A stretch of DNA of 64,000 nt, taken from assembly GCF_900106525.1 (NCBI RefSeq), contig NZ_FNOG01000004.1:566089-630088 (forward strand), in the 5' to 3' direction. The DNA comes from Lysobacter enzymogenes (GTDB lineage: Bacteria > Pseudomonadota > Gammaproteobacteria > Xanthomonadales > Xanthomonadaceae). A program made the translations under genes and the position numbers. How positions within the stretch are numbered: the first letter of the stretch is position 1; every line of letters starts with the position of its first letter. Below the pieces are notes generated by a model that saw nothing but the letters and a program-made list of their open reading frames with translations, made no database searches and had not been told where the DNA came from. Of the stretch, positions 37,231 to 45,851 are shown in pieces.

Positions 37231-37712
37231 AGCTCCGTCTTGCCTTGTTAGCCGCCGGCGTCGCGCTGCTCAGCGCCTGCGTCTCGGCGCCCCAACCCCT
37301 GCAGGGGACGTTCACTGCGATCACCCCGTCCGATGCGGCCTCCCGCGACGCCACCGGCTCGCTGGTGCGCTGGGGCGGCCGCGTCGTCAACGTCGAACCG
37401 CAGTCCAACCGCACGTGCTTCGAGATGATCTCGACCCGCCTGGGCGACACCGGCCGGCCGTACTGGGCCAGCGACGACACCGGCGGCCGTTTCCTCGCCT
37501 GCCGCACCGGTTTCTACGACCCGGCGCTGTTCGAGAAGAACCGCGAAGTGACCTTCACCGGCCGCATCGCCGGCTACGAGTCGCGCCGCATCGGCGAGTA
37601 CGACTACCGCTTCCCCAAGCTCGATGCCGAAGTCGTGTACCTGTGGCCGGTGCGCCAGCAGGTCGACGTGATCGAACGCCCGGCGCCGTGGCCGTGGTGG
37701 GGCTGGTGGTAA
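37227..37712 (+). CDS. slp: Slp-family outer-membrane lipoprotein
   Basis: A 161-aa lipoprotein with signal peptide and lipobox LLSACVSAP (Cys19). The Slp pattern is seen in VRWGGRVVNVEPQSNRTCFE and FTGRIAGYESRRIGEYDYRF, then YLWP. Slp proteins are stationary-phase or acid-stress outer-membrane lipoproteins of unknown precise role. AGGAG lies 8 bp before the ATG. Its 4-bp overlap with the transglutaminase gene makes it the last member of the moxR operon. Confidence 0.9.
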   Translation: MKLRLALLAAGVALLSACVSAPQPLQGTFTAITPSDAASRDATGSLVRWGGRVVNVEPQSNRTCFEMISTRLGDTGRPYWASDDTGGRFLACRTGFYDPALFEKNREVTFTGRIAGYESRRIGEYDYRFPKLDAEVVYLWPVRQQVDVIERPAPWPWWGWW

Positions 37713-37750
37713 CACCGGCGCGCAGCGCAGGCTGCGCGGCCCGGATGCGA

Positions 37751-37774
37751 CGAAGGCGCCTCGCGGCGCCTTCG
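37751..37774. terminator. Hairpin between convergent slp and HIT genes
   Basis: CGAAGGCGCC and GGCGCCTTCG form a 10-bp stem; on the plus strand TGCGTTT follows. It may serve both strands. Confidence 0.6.
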
Positions 37775-37805
37775 TGCGTTTGGGGACGGCGAAAAACCGC
37801 TGCGC

Positions 37806-38159
37806 TCAGCGCGGCGTGCCGAAGCGGCCGAGGTGGTCGCCGGCGAGCAGATGCAGGTGCAGCTGGAACACGGTCTGGCCGCCATGTTCGTTGCAGTTCA
37901 TGACCACGCGGTAGCCGTCCTCGGCGAAGCCCTCGCGCTTGGCGTACTGCGCCGCCGCGTAGGCGAGCTTGCCGACCACCGCCGCCTGCTCGGGCTGCAG
38001 TTCGTTGAGCGTGGCGATCGGCGTCTTCGGCACGAACAGCACGTGCACCGGCGCCTGCGGGGCGATGTCGCGGAACGCGATCAGCTCGTCGTCTTCATAG
38101 ACGATGTCGGCCGGCAGTTCGCGGCGGATGATCTTGCCGAAGATGGTCGGGTCGGTCAT
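37806..38159 (-). CDS. hinT: HIT-family nucleotide hydrolase (HinT type)
   Basis: A 117-aa HIT protein. The histidine triad is in GQTVFQLHLHLLAGDHL; the N-terminal TIFGKIIRRELPADIVYEDD and DIAPQAPVHVLFVPK are typical of HinT, which hydrolyses purine nucleoside phosphoramidates. It lies 138 bp downstream of recR on the same strand. Confidence 0.93.
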   Translation of the reverse strand: MTDPTIFGKIIRRELPADIVYEDDELIAFRDIAPQAPVHVLFVPKTPIATLNELQPEQAAVVGKLAYAAAQYAKREGFAEDGYRVVMNCNEHGGQTVFQLHLHLLAGDHLGRFGTPR

Positions 38160-38297
38160 GGCGTTGGGATCGGGGAGTGAGGACCGGGAGGATCGTAGCA
38201 GTGCGGCGCGACCGGCAGGCTTCGCGCTCGCCGAACGGCCACCGCAGTCGCGAAACCGCCGTTCGCCGCGGCCGTCGCTGCGCTTGTCCCGCAGCCC

Positions 38298-38894
38298 TCA
38301 GCTCACTTCCGTGCGGCTGCCGAACGCATGCGACAAGGTGCCTCGGTCGACGTATTCCAGCTCGCCGCCGAGCGGCACGCCGTGGGCCAGGCGGCTGGGC
38401 TTGACCCCGTGCTGGCGCGCCAACTGCGCCAGATAGTGCGCGGTGGCCTCGCCCTCGACGGTGGGATTGGTGGCAATGATCAGCTCCTGCACCTCGCCCT
38501 CGCCTAGGCGCGCGGCTAGGCTGTCCAGGCCGAGCTCGCGCGGGCCGATGCCGTCCAGCGGGCTGAGCCGGCCTTGCAGCACGAAGTACAGGCCGCGGTA
38601 GCCGGTGGCCTGCTCGATCGCCAGCCGGTCGGCCGGCGATTCCACCGCGCACAGCAGATGCGCGTCGCGCGAGGCGCTGGCGCAGGTCGGACAGACCTCG
38701 CTTTCGCTGAAGTCGCGGCAGCGCACGCAGTGGCCGATTTTCTCGATCGCCTCGCTCAGCGCCTGGGCCAGGCGCTGGCCGCCGCTGCGCTCGCGCTCGA
38801 GCAAATGGTAGGCCATGCGCTGGGCCGATTTCTGGCCCACGCCGGGCAGCACCCGCAGCGCGTCGATCAGTTGTTCGAGCAGGGCGCTGCTCAT
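38298..38894 (-). CDS. recR: Recombination protein RecR
   Basis: A 198-aa DNA-binding protein of the RecFOR pathway. The helix-hairpin-helix is [17 protein letters not shown], the Cys4 zinc finger is in [16 protein letters not shown], and the Toprim domain spans about residues 78-175 ([38 protein letters not shown]). It is the end of the dnaX-ybaB-(small protein)-recR row. Confidence 0.96.
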   Translation of the reverse strand: MSSALLEQLIDALRVLPGVGQKSAQRMAYHLLERERSGGQRLAQALSEAIEKIGHCVRCRDFSESEVCPTCASASRDAHLLCAVESPADRLAIEQATGYRGLYFVLQGRLSPLDGIGPRELGLDSLAARLGEGEVQELIIATNPTVEGEATAHYLAQLARQHGVKPSRLAHGVPLGGELEYVDRGTLSHAFGSRTEVS

Positions 38895-38925
38895 GCGCGC
38901 GCCCCGCCCGCGGCGGCGACGGCGC

Positions 38926-39159
38926 TCACTCGGAGGGGGTGAAGTTGCTGCGCGCGGTCGGCTCGCGGTTCATCGAGCGCACCACGTTGAGCACGACGAT
39001 GGCGCCGAGCAGCGGCAGCAGCCAGACCATCGCGGATTGGATGCCCTTCTGCGCGCCGGTCAGATCCGGCTCGCGCCAGACCGCCCAGGTGGCGTACAGG
39101 TCCAGGCCGAACAGGCCGGCCGCGACCAGCGCGGCGGTGATACCGATATGGAAGCCCAT
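38926..39159 (-). CDS. Small two-helix membrane protein, function unknown
   Basis: A 77-aa protein with two hydrophobic segments ([20 protein letters not shown], residues 4-23, and [17 protein letters not shown], residues 44-60) and polar tail. It is 19 bp after ybaB and 31 bp before recR, inside an operon where usually no gene stands between the two. It resembles PLDc_N-type small membrane segments ([14 protein letters not shown]), but that is a guess. Confidence 0.72.
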   Translation of the reverse strand: MGFHIGITAALVAAGLFGLDLYATWAVWREPDLTGAQKGIQSAMVWLLPLLGAIVVLNVVRSMNREPTARSNFTPSE

Positions 39160-39178
39160 GGGATTGGTCTCGCTTGGC

Positions 39179-39499
39179 TCAGAACGGCAGCTTCATGCCC
39201 GGCGGCATCGGCATGCCGGCGGTGGCCGCCGACATCTTCGCCTGCGACTCGGCGTTGATCTTGTTGACCGCATCGTTGAACGCCGCGGCGATCAGGTCTT
39301 CGACCATTTCCTGGTCCGACAGCACGCTGGGATCGATGCGGACCTTGCGGCACTCCATGCGGCCGGTGACGGTGATGCTGACCATGCCGCCGCCGGCGCT
39401 GCCGGTGACTTCGATCTTGGCCAGTTCTTCCTGGGCGCGCTGCACGTTTTCCTGCATCTTCTGCGCTTGTTGCATGAGTTGGGCGATGTTGCCGCGCAT
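39179..39499 (-). CDS. ybaB: YbaB/EbfC nucleoid-associated protein
   Basis: A 106-aa DNA-binding protein ([20 protein letters not shown]) with Gly-rich [20 protein letters not shown] in the family position. It forms dimers and sits between dnaX and recR in most bacteria. The dnaX stop lies 160 bp upstream. Confidence 0.95.
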   Translation of the reverse strand: MRGNIAQLMQQAQKMQENVQRAQEELAKIEVTGSAGGGMVSITVTGRMECRKVRIDPSVLSDQEMVEDLIAAAFNDAVNKINAESQAKMSAATAGMPMPPGMKLPF

Positions 39500-39659
39500 G
39501 GTGGTGGTCCTGCTGTGTCGTGAAGAAAGGGGTGGCCGGGCGGGCCCGGGGCGGGCCGGACTTTGGCCGGGCCGGGCGCCGCCAGTGAAGCACGGCGCGA
39601 TGTCGGTTCAGGTGTTGGGCCGGCAGCGGCCGCGCGCAAGGGGCGGCCGCGCGGCCCGC

Positions 39660-42236
39660 TCAGGGTTCGTCGAAGGGGCGGATCGAATCGGGCACGACCT
39701 TGGCGCCGTATTGCTCGATCAGGCGGCGCACGTCGGGATCGTTCATGAACATGTCCTCGGCCCGCGCCTGGCGCTCGTCGCGCGCGCGCAGGTTGCGCTC
39801 GTGCACCGACTCGCCGTTGCCGGCCGCACCGGCCGGCGCGGCTTCGAAGCGGATCTGCGGCGCCGCGCCCAGGCGCGCGGCCAGGGCGTCGGCGACCAGC
39901 TTGATCAGCGCCGGCGCCTTGAGGTGCTCGTCGTTGGGGCCCAGCGCCAGGGTCAGCACGCCGTCGGCGTAGCCGAGGAAGGCGGCGTGCTCGGCCAGGA
40001 TCCGGGCCGGGCCGCGCAGGCCGCTGCTGTCGATCAGGGCGTGCCAGGCGCTGTCGTCGGCGATGCCGGCGCCGGCCGCGGCGGCGCGCGCGGGCATGGT
40101 GATCGGCTCGGCCGCGGCGAGGATGTCCTCGCGCGCGGGCGGCGCCGGCCGCGCGGGCTCGGCGGCGCGCGGCGTGGGCGCATCGCGCGGATCGTCTTCG
40201 AACAGCGGGCCGCGCGCGGACGAGGGGGCGGCGACGCTGTCGGCGTCGCGCGGATCGTCTTCGAACGGGTTGGCGCGGGCGGGCGTCGCGGGCTTCGGCT
40301 CGGCGTTCGGCGCGGCATCGCGCGGGGCGTCTTCGAACGGATTGGCGCGGGCCGGCGTTGCGGGTTTCGGCGCGGCGTTGGTCGCGGCCTCGCGTGGGGC
40401 GTCTTCGAACGGATTGGCGCGGGCCGACGTTGCGGGCTTCGACGCAGCGTTCGGCGTGGCCTCGTGCGGATCGTCCTCGAACGGATTAGCGCGGGCCGGC
40501 GTTGCAGGCTTCGGCGCGGCGTTCGGCGCGGCATCGCGTGGAGCGTCTTCGAATGGATTAGCGCGGGCCGGTGTTGCGGGCTTCGGCGTAGCGTTCGGCG
40601 CGGCATCGCGCGGGGCGTCTTCGAACGGATTGGCGCGGGCCGGCGTTGCGGGCTTCGACGCGACGTTCGGCGCGGCCTCGCGCGGAGCGTCTTCGAACGG
40701 ATTGGCGCGAACCGGTGCAGCAGGCTTCGGCGCTGCGCTCGTCGTCACATCGCGCGGATCGTCTGCGAACGGATTGACGAGGGCCGCAGCCGCGGGCTTC
40801 GCCGCCGCTTCGCGCACCGGCGCGGGCGGTTGCGGCGCGGCCGGCGCCGGCGCCCACGGCGGCGTGTCGTCGCGGTCTTGAATCGAGGCGTCTTGAACGC
40901 GCGCGTCGGTGCGGTACACCGCCGGCGTCTCGCGCACCGCCAGCGGCACGCGCGCTTCGGGCGTCGGCGCCGGAGTCTGTGCGGATGCCGATGCCGATGC
41001 CGATGCAGCCGCCGTAGCCGAAGCGCCCATCTCGCGCATCGCCGCAGCCGCCTGCGCAGCGGCGCCGGCGCTGCGCGCCGATTCGCCGCGGCTGCCAGAA
41101 CCCGACGGCGGCGGCGCGTCGCCGCCCGCACCGGGACGGAACGCGAGCATGCGCAGCACGATCATCTCGAAGCCGGCGCGCGGGCTCGGCGCCAGCGGCA
41201 GGTCGCGACGCCCGCTCAAGCCCATCTGGTACCACAGCTGCACCAGTTCCGGCCGCAGCTGCGCGGCCAGGCCGTCGACGTCGACGCCGTCGGCCTCCAC
41301 CGCCGCCTCGGGCACCAGCTGGCGCACCTGGATGCGGTGCAAGGCATCGCCGAGCGATTCCAGCACATTGCCCCAATCGGGCGAGAACTCGGCCAGGGTC
41401 GCCACCTCGTCGAGCAGGCGGCGGCCGTCGCCGTCGGCCAGCGCCGACAGCACCGCGCCGACGCGGGTGCGGTCGACCGAACCGAGCATCGCCGCGACCG
41501 CCGCGCCCGGCAGCGGCTGCTCGCCGCCGACGCCGTCGGCGCTGCCCGCGCCGCTGTAGGCGATGGCCTGATCGAGCAACGACAAACCGTCGCGCAGGCT
41601 GCCGTCGGCGGCCTTGGCCAGCTGGCGGATCGCCGATTCCTCGGCGGGAATGCTTTCGGCGGCCAGGATCCGGGTCATCTGCCCGGCGATCTGCTGCTCG
41701 TCCAGGCGCTTGAGGTTGAACTGCAGACAGCGCGACAGCACCGTCACCGGCAGTTTCTGCGGGTCGGTGGTGGCGAGCAGGAACTTGACGTGCCCCGGCG
41801 GCTCTTCCAGCGTCTTGAGCAAAGCGTTGAAGGCCGACTTGGACAGCATGTGGACTTCGTCGATCAGGTAGACCTTGACCCGTCCGCGGCTGGGCATGTA
41901 CTGCGCGTTGTCGATCACCTCGCGCACGTCGTCCACGCCGGTGTTGCTGGCCGCGTCGATCTCCAGCAGGTCGATGAAGCGGCCGGCGTCGATGTCGCGG
42001 CAGGCGTTGCACTCGCCGCAAGGATCGGCCGAGGTGCCGCGCTCGCAGTTGAGCGACTTGGCGAAGATGCGCGCGATCGTGGTCTTGCCGACGCCGCGGG
42101 TGCCGGTGAACAGGAAGGCGTGGTGCACGCGTCCGGTGCTCAGCGCATTGGTCAGCGCGCGCACCACGTGCTCCTGCCCGACCAGTTCGGCGAAACGCTT
42201 GGGGCGCCATTTGCGGGCGAGGACGAGATAGGACAT
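39660..42236 (-). CDS. dnaX: DNA polymerase III subunit tau (clamp loader) with repeat-rich linker
   Basis: An 858-aa protein, longer than E. coli tau (643 aa). The AAA+ domain (residues 1-370) has Walker A in FTGTRGVGKTTIARIFAK, zinc-binding cysteines in CERGTSADPCGECNACRDID, Walker B/DExx in LIDEVHMLSKSAFNALLKTL, and sensor 1 LATTDPQKLPVTVLSRC. Residues about 380-680 are a long Ala/Pro-rich linker with eight 24-residue repeats around NPFEDAPRD. The C-terminal tau domain (about 690-858) should bind polymerase and helicase. No A-rich slippery site for a gamma product was seen. The start is ATG 42236 (MSYLVLARKWRPKRFAELVG). Confidence 0.95.
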   Translation of the reverse strand: MSYLVLARKWRPKRFAELVGQEHVVRALTNALSTGRVHHAFLFTGTRGVGKTTIARIFAKSLNCERGTSADPCGECNACRDIDAGRFIDLLEIDAASNTGVDDVREVIDNAQYMPSRGRVKVYLIDEVHMLSKSAFNALLKTLEEPPGHVKFLLATTDPQKLPVTVLSRCLQFNLKRLDEQQIAGQMTRILAAESIPAEESAIRQLAKAADGSLRDGLSLLDQAIAYSGAGSADGVGGEQPLPGAAVAAMLGSVDRTRVGAVLSALADGDGRRLLDEVATLAEFSPDWGNVLESLGDALHRIQVRQLVPEAAVEADGVDVDGLAAQLRPELVQLWYQMGLSGRRDLPLAPSPRAGFEMIVLRMLAFRPGAGGDAPPPSGSGSRGESARSAGAAAQAAAAMREMGASATAAASASASASAQTPAPTPEARVPLAVRETPAVYRTDARVQDASIQDRDDTPPWAPAPAAPQPPAPVREAAAKPAAAALVNPFADDPRDVTTSAAPKPAAPVRANPFEDAPREAAPNVASKPATPARANPFEDAPRDAAPNATPKPATPARANPFEDAPRDAAPNAAPKPATPARANPFEDDPHEATPNAASKPATSARANPFEDAPREAATNAAPKPATPARANPFEDAPRDAAPNAEPKPATPARANPFEDDPRDADSVAAPSSARGPLFEDDPRDAPTPRAAEPARPAPPAREDILAAAEPITMPARAAAAGAGIADDSAWHALIDSSGLRGPARILAEHAAFLGYADGVLTLALGPNDEHLKAPALIKLVADALAARLGAAPQIRFEAAPAGAAGNGESVHERNLRARDERQARAEDMFMNDPDVRRLIEQYGAKVVPDSIRPFDEP
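40224..40799 (-). repeat. Eight in-frame 72-bp tandem repeats inside dnaX
   Basis: Eight units of exactly 72 bp (24 codons) each run KPATPARANPFEDAPRDAAP plus 4 residues. Read 5' to 3' in dnaX they start at 40799, 40727, 40655, 40583, 40511, 40439, 40367 and 40295. The outer units are more diverged (KPAAAALVNPFADDPRD in the first), and a shortened ninth (GPLFEDDPRD) follows. Nucleotide similarity among the inner units is high, so copy number could vary. Confidence 0.95.
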
Positions 42237-42559
42237 CGGATCCTTGGACTCGGTTGGACGGGGGAGCGGCGCGCGGCCATCGGGCCGCCGCGGGCGCCGG
42301 CGACGCAGCCGGCGCGCCGGCCGACGGCGCGACGCGCGCGGACCGGCCCTGCATTGTGCCATGGCCCACCCCCGCTCCCCAGGGCGAGGCGAGGCCGGGC
42401 CCGTCGCGGCCCGCGCGAGCGCGGCCGCCCCCCACTCGACGCGCGCGCAGCGATATCGGCCGGGGCGATGCCGCTCGCCCTCGGCAGCTTGTCCCGCGCC
42501 GCCGCGCCGGCTAGAATCCCTGGCCCTGCACGGCCCGCCCACGGCGGCCGGACAGTTCC
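42237..42559. other. 323-bp intergenic region between dnaX and tRNA-Ser
   Basis: Extremely GC-rich, with many overlapping short palindromes and no gene. It should hold the dnaX promoter (minus) and holds the tRNA promoter (plus) at its right end. Confidence 0.5.
42489..42517 (+). promoter_or_regulatory. Sigma-70 promoter of tRNA-Ser(GGA)
   Basis: TTGTCC (42489-42494), 17 bp spacer, TAGAAT (42512-42517), followed by a GC-rich discriminator, fitting a stringently controlled tRNA promoter. The -10 box ends 42 bp before the mature tRNA. Confidence 0.7.
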
Positions 42560-42652
42560 GGAGAGGTGTCCGAGTGGTTGAAGGAGCACGCCTGGAAAGT
42601 GTGTAAGCGTCTAAACCGCGCTTCGGGGGTTCGAATCCCCCTCTCTCCGCCA
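42560..42652 (+). tRNA. serT: tRNA-Ser (anticodon GGA)
   Basis: A 93-nt tRNA with encoded CCA. Acceptor stem GGAGAGG pairs with the 3' CCTCTCC, the anticodon stem CACGC/GTGTG encloses loop CTGGAAA with anticodon GGA at 42594-42596, and a long variable arm is present as in all tRNA-Ser. The T-loop reads GGTTCGAATCC. It decodes UCC/UCU. Confidence 0.96.
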
Positions 42653-42659
42653 GATCGCG

Positions 42660-42692
42660 AAAAGCCCCTGGGATTCCCAGGGGCTTTTTGTT
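42660..42692 (+). terminator. Rho-independent terminator after tRNA-Ser(GGA)
   Basis: AAAAGCCCCTGGG-ATT-CCCAGGGGCTTTTT is a strong stem with a T tail, 8 bp after the tRNA. The stem is flanked by A and T runs and may also stop minus-strand transcripts from beyond. Confidence 0.85.
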
Positions 42693-42719
42693 TGCGGCGC
42701 GAACACGTGTGCGCGCGCC

Positions 42720-44435
42720 TTAGGACGCCACCTGCGTCCACTCCTCGTCCCCGCTGACCCGCCCGCGCCCATTGCGCTTGCTCGCATACAACGCGCTGTC
42801 GGCGCGCTTGAGCAGTTCCACCGCCGGCTCGCCGGCGCGCAACTGGGCCACGCCCAGGCTCAGGTCGATGTCGATCAGGGCGCCGTCGATCGCGAACGGG
42901 CTGGCGACGATCGCCTGGCGCAACTGGTCGGCCAGGCGCAGCGCCTCGACGAGCGCGGTGTTGGGCAACAGCAGCACCATTTCGTCGCCGCCGTAGCGGC
43001 CCAGGCAGTCGTCGGCGCGCAGGCGGTTGCCGACGCGCTTGGCGACGATGCGCAGCACTTCGTCGCCGATCGCGTGGCCGTAGGCGTCGTTGACCAGCTT
43101 GAACCGGTCCACGTCGATGAACGCCGCGCACAGCGGGCGGCCGCTGGCGTGCGCGCCGGCGACGGCGGTCGCCAGCGCGTCCTCGAACGCGGGCCGGGCC
43201 AGCACGCCGGTCAGGCCGTCGTAGGCCGCGCGCTGGCGCGCGGAGTCGCGGTCGCGGCTGAGCTGGCGCACGGCGCTGCGCAGGATCGCGCCGTGCTGAT
43301 GGGTGAAGCCCCACAGCAGCGCGAGCCCGCCGAAGGTCACCGTCCAGGGATAAGCGAAGTGCAACCACTCGTAGTTCGGCCACCACTTCGCCTGGCCGCC
43401 GATGCGGACCACCAGCACCGCCATCAACGGCGCCCACGCCGCGAGCAGGATGAACGCCTCCGGCCGGCGCTCGCCGATCGCGCGCACGCAGGCCAGCACG
43501 ATCGTGGCGATGACGATCAGCAGCACGCCGTTGCCGAAGAACGAGGTCCACGGCCAGACGTGGAACACCGATACCACCAGCAGCGTGCCGAGCACCGCGC
43601 TGCAGGCGTCGAGCGCGCGGGTGACGCGCGGCTGGGTCGCCGGCAGGTCGAGGAAGAAGCGCAGGAAGCGCACGCTCGCCAACACTGCGGCGGTGTTGAG
43701 CAGGATCGCGGTGCGGCGGTCGGTGGCGATCGCCGACAGCCACGGATTGGCGCGGAAGTCGCCGCCTTCGATCGCCAGGGTGATGACCTGGGTCAGCAGG
43801 GTCGCGGCCAGGTAGCTGTAGCCGCGCTGGCGCAGCGAAATCGAAAAACCGATCGACAGCAGCGCGACCACGCCCAGCGCGGTCAGGAAGAAGGTGCGCA
43901 TGCGGTTGTAGGCGCCGTCGCGGGCATAGACCGCGGCCAAGGGCTCGATCGACAAAGTGGAGACGACGTTGGAGCTGGAGCGGATCCGCAGGTACACCGA
44001 TTCGCCCGCGCGCAGGCCCTGCGGCAGCGGCACCACGTGCGACAGCGCGGAATGGCTCAGGTCGCTGTCGGGGCCGTACAGCGCGCGGCGCACGCCGAAG
44101 CTGTCGCCGGGGCGCCAGACTTCCAGGCGCTTGAGGAACGGGTGCGACATGACCAGTTGCGGCGAGTCGCCCGGGTCGATGTCGCGCAGCGCGGTCAGGC
44201 GCCACCAGCGCGCCTGCCGACCGCGCACCAGGATCGAAGCGCCCGGCACGGCATGGAACAGCGTCTGCGCCTGCGGTGAGCGCACGAACTGGTAGGACTG
44301 GTCCGGCACGTCCGCCGGCAGCAGGGCCAGTTCGAACGGCACCGCAGGCTGCGCGCCCAGCGCCGGCCACGGCGCCAGAGCGCACGCCAGCAGCCACACG
44401 ACGATGCGCAACGCTCGGGCCATACGACGATCCAT
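42720..44435 (-). CDS. 7TMR-DISM sensor diguanylate cyclase (GGDEM variant)
   Basis: A 571-aa protein. A signal sequence (about residues 1-27) leads a periplasmic sensing part (DISMED2-like, about 30-180), then seven membrane helices (about 185-370), a short coiled region (RQLSRDRDSARQRAAYDGLTG) and a GGDEF domain (about 400-560). The active loop is GRYGGDEMVLLLP, with Met in place of the last Phe. The inhibitory RxxD site is present (RADDCLGRYGGDE). It likely makes c-di-GMP in response to a periplasmic ligand, although the Met change leaves activity open. The start is ATG 44435. It is convergent with the tRNA. Confidence 0.87.
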   Translation of the reverse strand: MDRRMARALRIVVWLLACALAPWPALGAQPAVPFELALLPADVPDQSYQFVRSPQAQTLFHAVPGASILVRGRQARWWRLTALRDIDPGDSPQLVMSHPFLKRLEVWRPGDSFGVRRALYGPDSDLSHSALSHVVPLPQGLRAGESVYLRIRSSSNVVSTLSIEPLAAVYARDGAYNRMRTFFLTALGVVALLSIGFSISLRQRGYSYLAATLLTQVITLAIEGGDFRANPWLSAIATDRRTAILLNTAAVLASVRFLRFFLDLPATQPRVTRALDACSAVLGTLLVVSVFHVWPWTSFFGNGVLLIVIATIVLACVRAIGERRPEAFILLAAWAPLMAVLVVRIGGQAKWWPNYEWLHFAYPWTVTFGGLALLWGFTHQHGAILRSAVRQLSRDRDSARQRAAYDGLTGVLARPAFEDALATAVAGAHASGRPLCAAFIDVDRFKLVNDAYGHAIGDEVLRIVAKRVGNRLRADDCLGRYGGDEMVLLLPNTALVEALRLADQLRQAIVASPFAIDGALIDIDLSLGVAQLRAGEPAVELLKRADSALYASKRNGRGRVSGDEEWTQVAS

Positions 44436-44628
44436 GGGCTCTCCCCGCCTTATCCGGCGAGGATAGCGTCGCCGACGGCGAACGTCGCCGAAAATCCGAG
44501 CGCCGAACGCGCGGCTGCCGCAGATACGCACGCGCAAACCCCAGCGCGCGCCGCTCGTCGCCGCGCGAGCGGCGCGGGCATTTTGCGCGCGCCGACGCGC
44601 CGAATCACGGCGATGTCCGGCCGGCGCT

Positions 44629-45360
44629 TCACATCCGCCCGGTCGCCAACGCCTTGGCCCAGTCCGGCCGGCCGTTGCGCTCGGCCAACGCGGCGGCGGC
44701 GTTCCAGTCGTACTCGACTTGCAGCAACTGCGCGTCCCAGCCGTCCGCGCCGCGCTCGACGATGGCGTAGCGCGCGTGCGGGCTGGCGTTCTCGACTTTG
44801 TGCGGATGCGGCCGCTCGCTGGCATAGGCCTGCAGGCCGACGCTGCCGGGATTGACGATCAGGCGCCCGTCGGCGAGCCGCGCGATGCGCGGCGTGTGGG
44901 TGTGCCCGCACAGGATCAGCCGCGCATCGCTGGCGCCGGCGCGCGCGTCGACCTCCTGCGCGGTGGCCGCGCGGATGCCGTCGGCGTCGATGGTTTCCAG
45001 CAGCGGTTCCAGATCGCTGGCCGGCGTGCCGTGGACCATCAGCACCTCGCCCAGGCGCCGGCTCGGCGGCAACGACTGCAGCCATTGGCGCTGGTCGGGG
45101 CGAAGGTCCGCGGCGGCGTAGCGATCGGATTCGCCCATGCCCTCGGGCGGGTCGTACAGCACCTGGCGCTCGTGGTTGCCGGCGATGGTCGGCCAGTCCA
45201 GTTCGATCAGGCGGTCGCAGGTTTCGCCCGGCCGCAGCGGGCCGGACAGCAGGTCGCCCAGATCGAGCACCTGCTCGATGCCGCGCCCGCCCAGGTCGGC
45301 CAGCACCGCTTCGAGCGCGGCGAGGTTGCCGTGGATATCGGAGACGACAGCGATGCGCAT
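44629..45360 (-). CDS. Metallophosphoesterase (YfcE/MJ0936-like)
   Basis: A 243-aa calcineurin-like phosphoesterase starting at ATG 45360. All five metal motifs are present: SDIHGNLAALEAVL, LGDLLSGP, AGNHERQ, MVHGTPAS and CGHTHTPRIAR. Such enzymes cleave phosphodiesters, but the substrate is unknown. It lies 193 bp upstream of the GGDEF gene and is divergent from the SRP RNA. Confidence 0.88.
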   Translation of the reverse strand: MRIAVVSDIHGNLAALEAVLADLGGRGIEQVLDLGDLLSGPLRPGETCDRLIELDWPTIAGNHERQVLYDPPEGMGESDRYAAADLRPDQRQWLQSLPPSRRLGEVLMVHGTPASDLEPLLETIDADGIRAATAQEVDARAGASDARLILCGHTHTPRIARLADGRLIVNPGSVGLQAYASERPHPHKVENASPHARYAIVERGADGWDAQLLQVEYDWNAAAALAERNGRPDWAKALATGRM

Positions 45361-45490
45361 GCGCGGATCATAAGCGTTCGCGCCGCGGCGGTTCGCGACG
45401 GCAGTCCACCGCCGCGCCGGCGCGGCGCAACCGCGCACCAGGCGCTCGCGCGGCCGGCAAGCCCGCCGGCGCCGGCCCGGCGCCGGCGGT

Positions 45491-45520
45491 TTGCGCCGCG
45501 GCCCCGCTTTCAGGCAGAAT
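45491..45520 (+). promoter_or_regulatory. Possible sigma-70 promoter of the SRP RNA
   Basis: TTGCGC (45491-45496), 18 bp, CAGAAT (45515-45520). It would give a precursor with a leader of about 60 nt to be trimmed by RNase P. The match is modest. Confidence 0.35.
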
Positions 45521-45586
45521 GCCGCCCCTCCGGCAGCGATCCGTCCGCCCAGTGCGAATCGGTCCTCACTGCCGCGACAGTTCTAT

Positions 45587-45696
45587 GGTGGCCCCGTTGG
45601 CGCCTCCGCGACGATAGATCGAAAATCCCGCCAGGGCCGGAAGGCAGCAACGGTATCGGTCGATTCGGGCGCCGGAGTCACGCTTGCGGGGCCGCC
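45587..45696 (+). ncRNA. ffs: 4.5S signal recognition particle RNA
   Basis: About 110 nt. The conserved tetraloop region CAGGGCCGGAAGGCAGCAAC (45635-45654) is the hallmark Ffh-binding domain. The ends pair: GGTGGCCCCG (45587-45596) with CGGGGCCGCC (45687-45696), and internally CGCCTCC with GGAG segments. A T run (CCTTTTTGC) follows directly as terminator. Together with Ffh (not in the window) it targets membrane proteins to the translocon. Confidence 0.93.
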
Positions 45697-45806
45697 GCCT
45701 TTTTGCGGGTCGGAAACTCCGCGCGGCGAAGACGCTCGCGCCGGCTCTCTCCTGCACACGAAACAGAAAGCCGACGCCTCCGCGTGCAGGCAGCAACTCC
45801 GCGAAG

Positions 45807-45832
45807 CCCCGCTCCCGCTGGCGGGAGCGGGG
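45807..45832. terminator. Strong hairpin between SRP RNA and the beta-propeller gene
   Basis: CCCCGCTCCCGC and GCGGGAGCGGGG form a 12-bp stem with a 2-nt loop. No T run follows on either strand. It resembles a dispersed repeat (CTCCCGC..GCGGGAG) also seen near 62210-62275. Confidence 0.45.
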
Positions 45833-45851
45833 TTGGGGTGAGGGCCCGCCC

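Noticed and set aside
39660..42236. Programmed frameshift giving a DnaX gamma subunit
   Set aside because: No A-AAA-AAG-like slippery site with a following hairpin was found in this very GC-rich gene.
39174..42581. Plus-strand 1135-codon frame opposite dnaX
   Set aside because: It mirrors the dnaX tandem repeats and has no family motifs. High GC leaves few stops in antisense frames.
42489..42652. tRNA-Ser(GGA) as an integration hot spot with an island
   Set aside because: No integrase, no duplicated 3' tRNA end and no foreign genes are found downstream; the next gene is an ordinary GGDEF protein.
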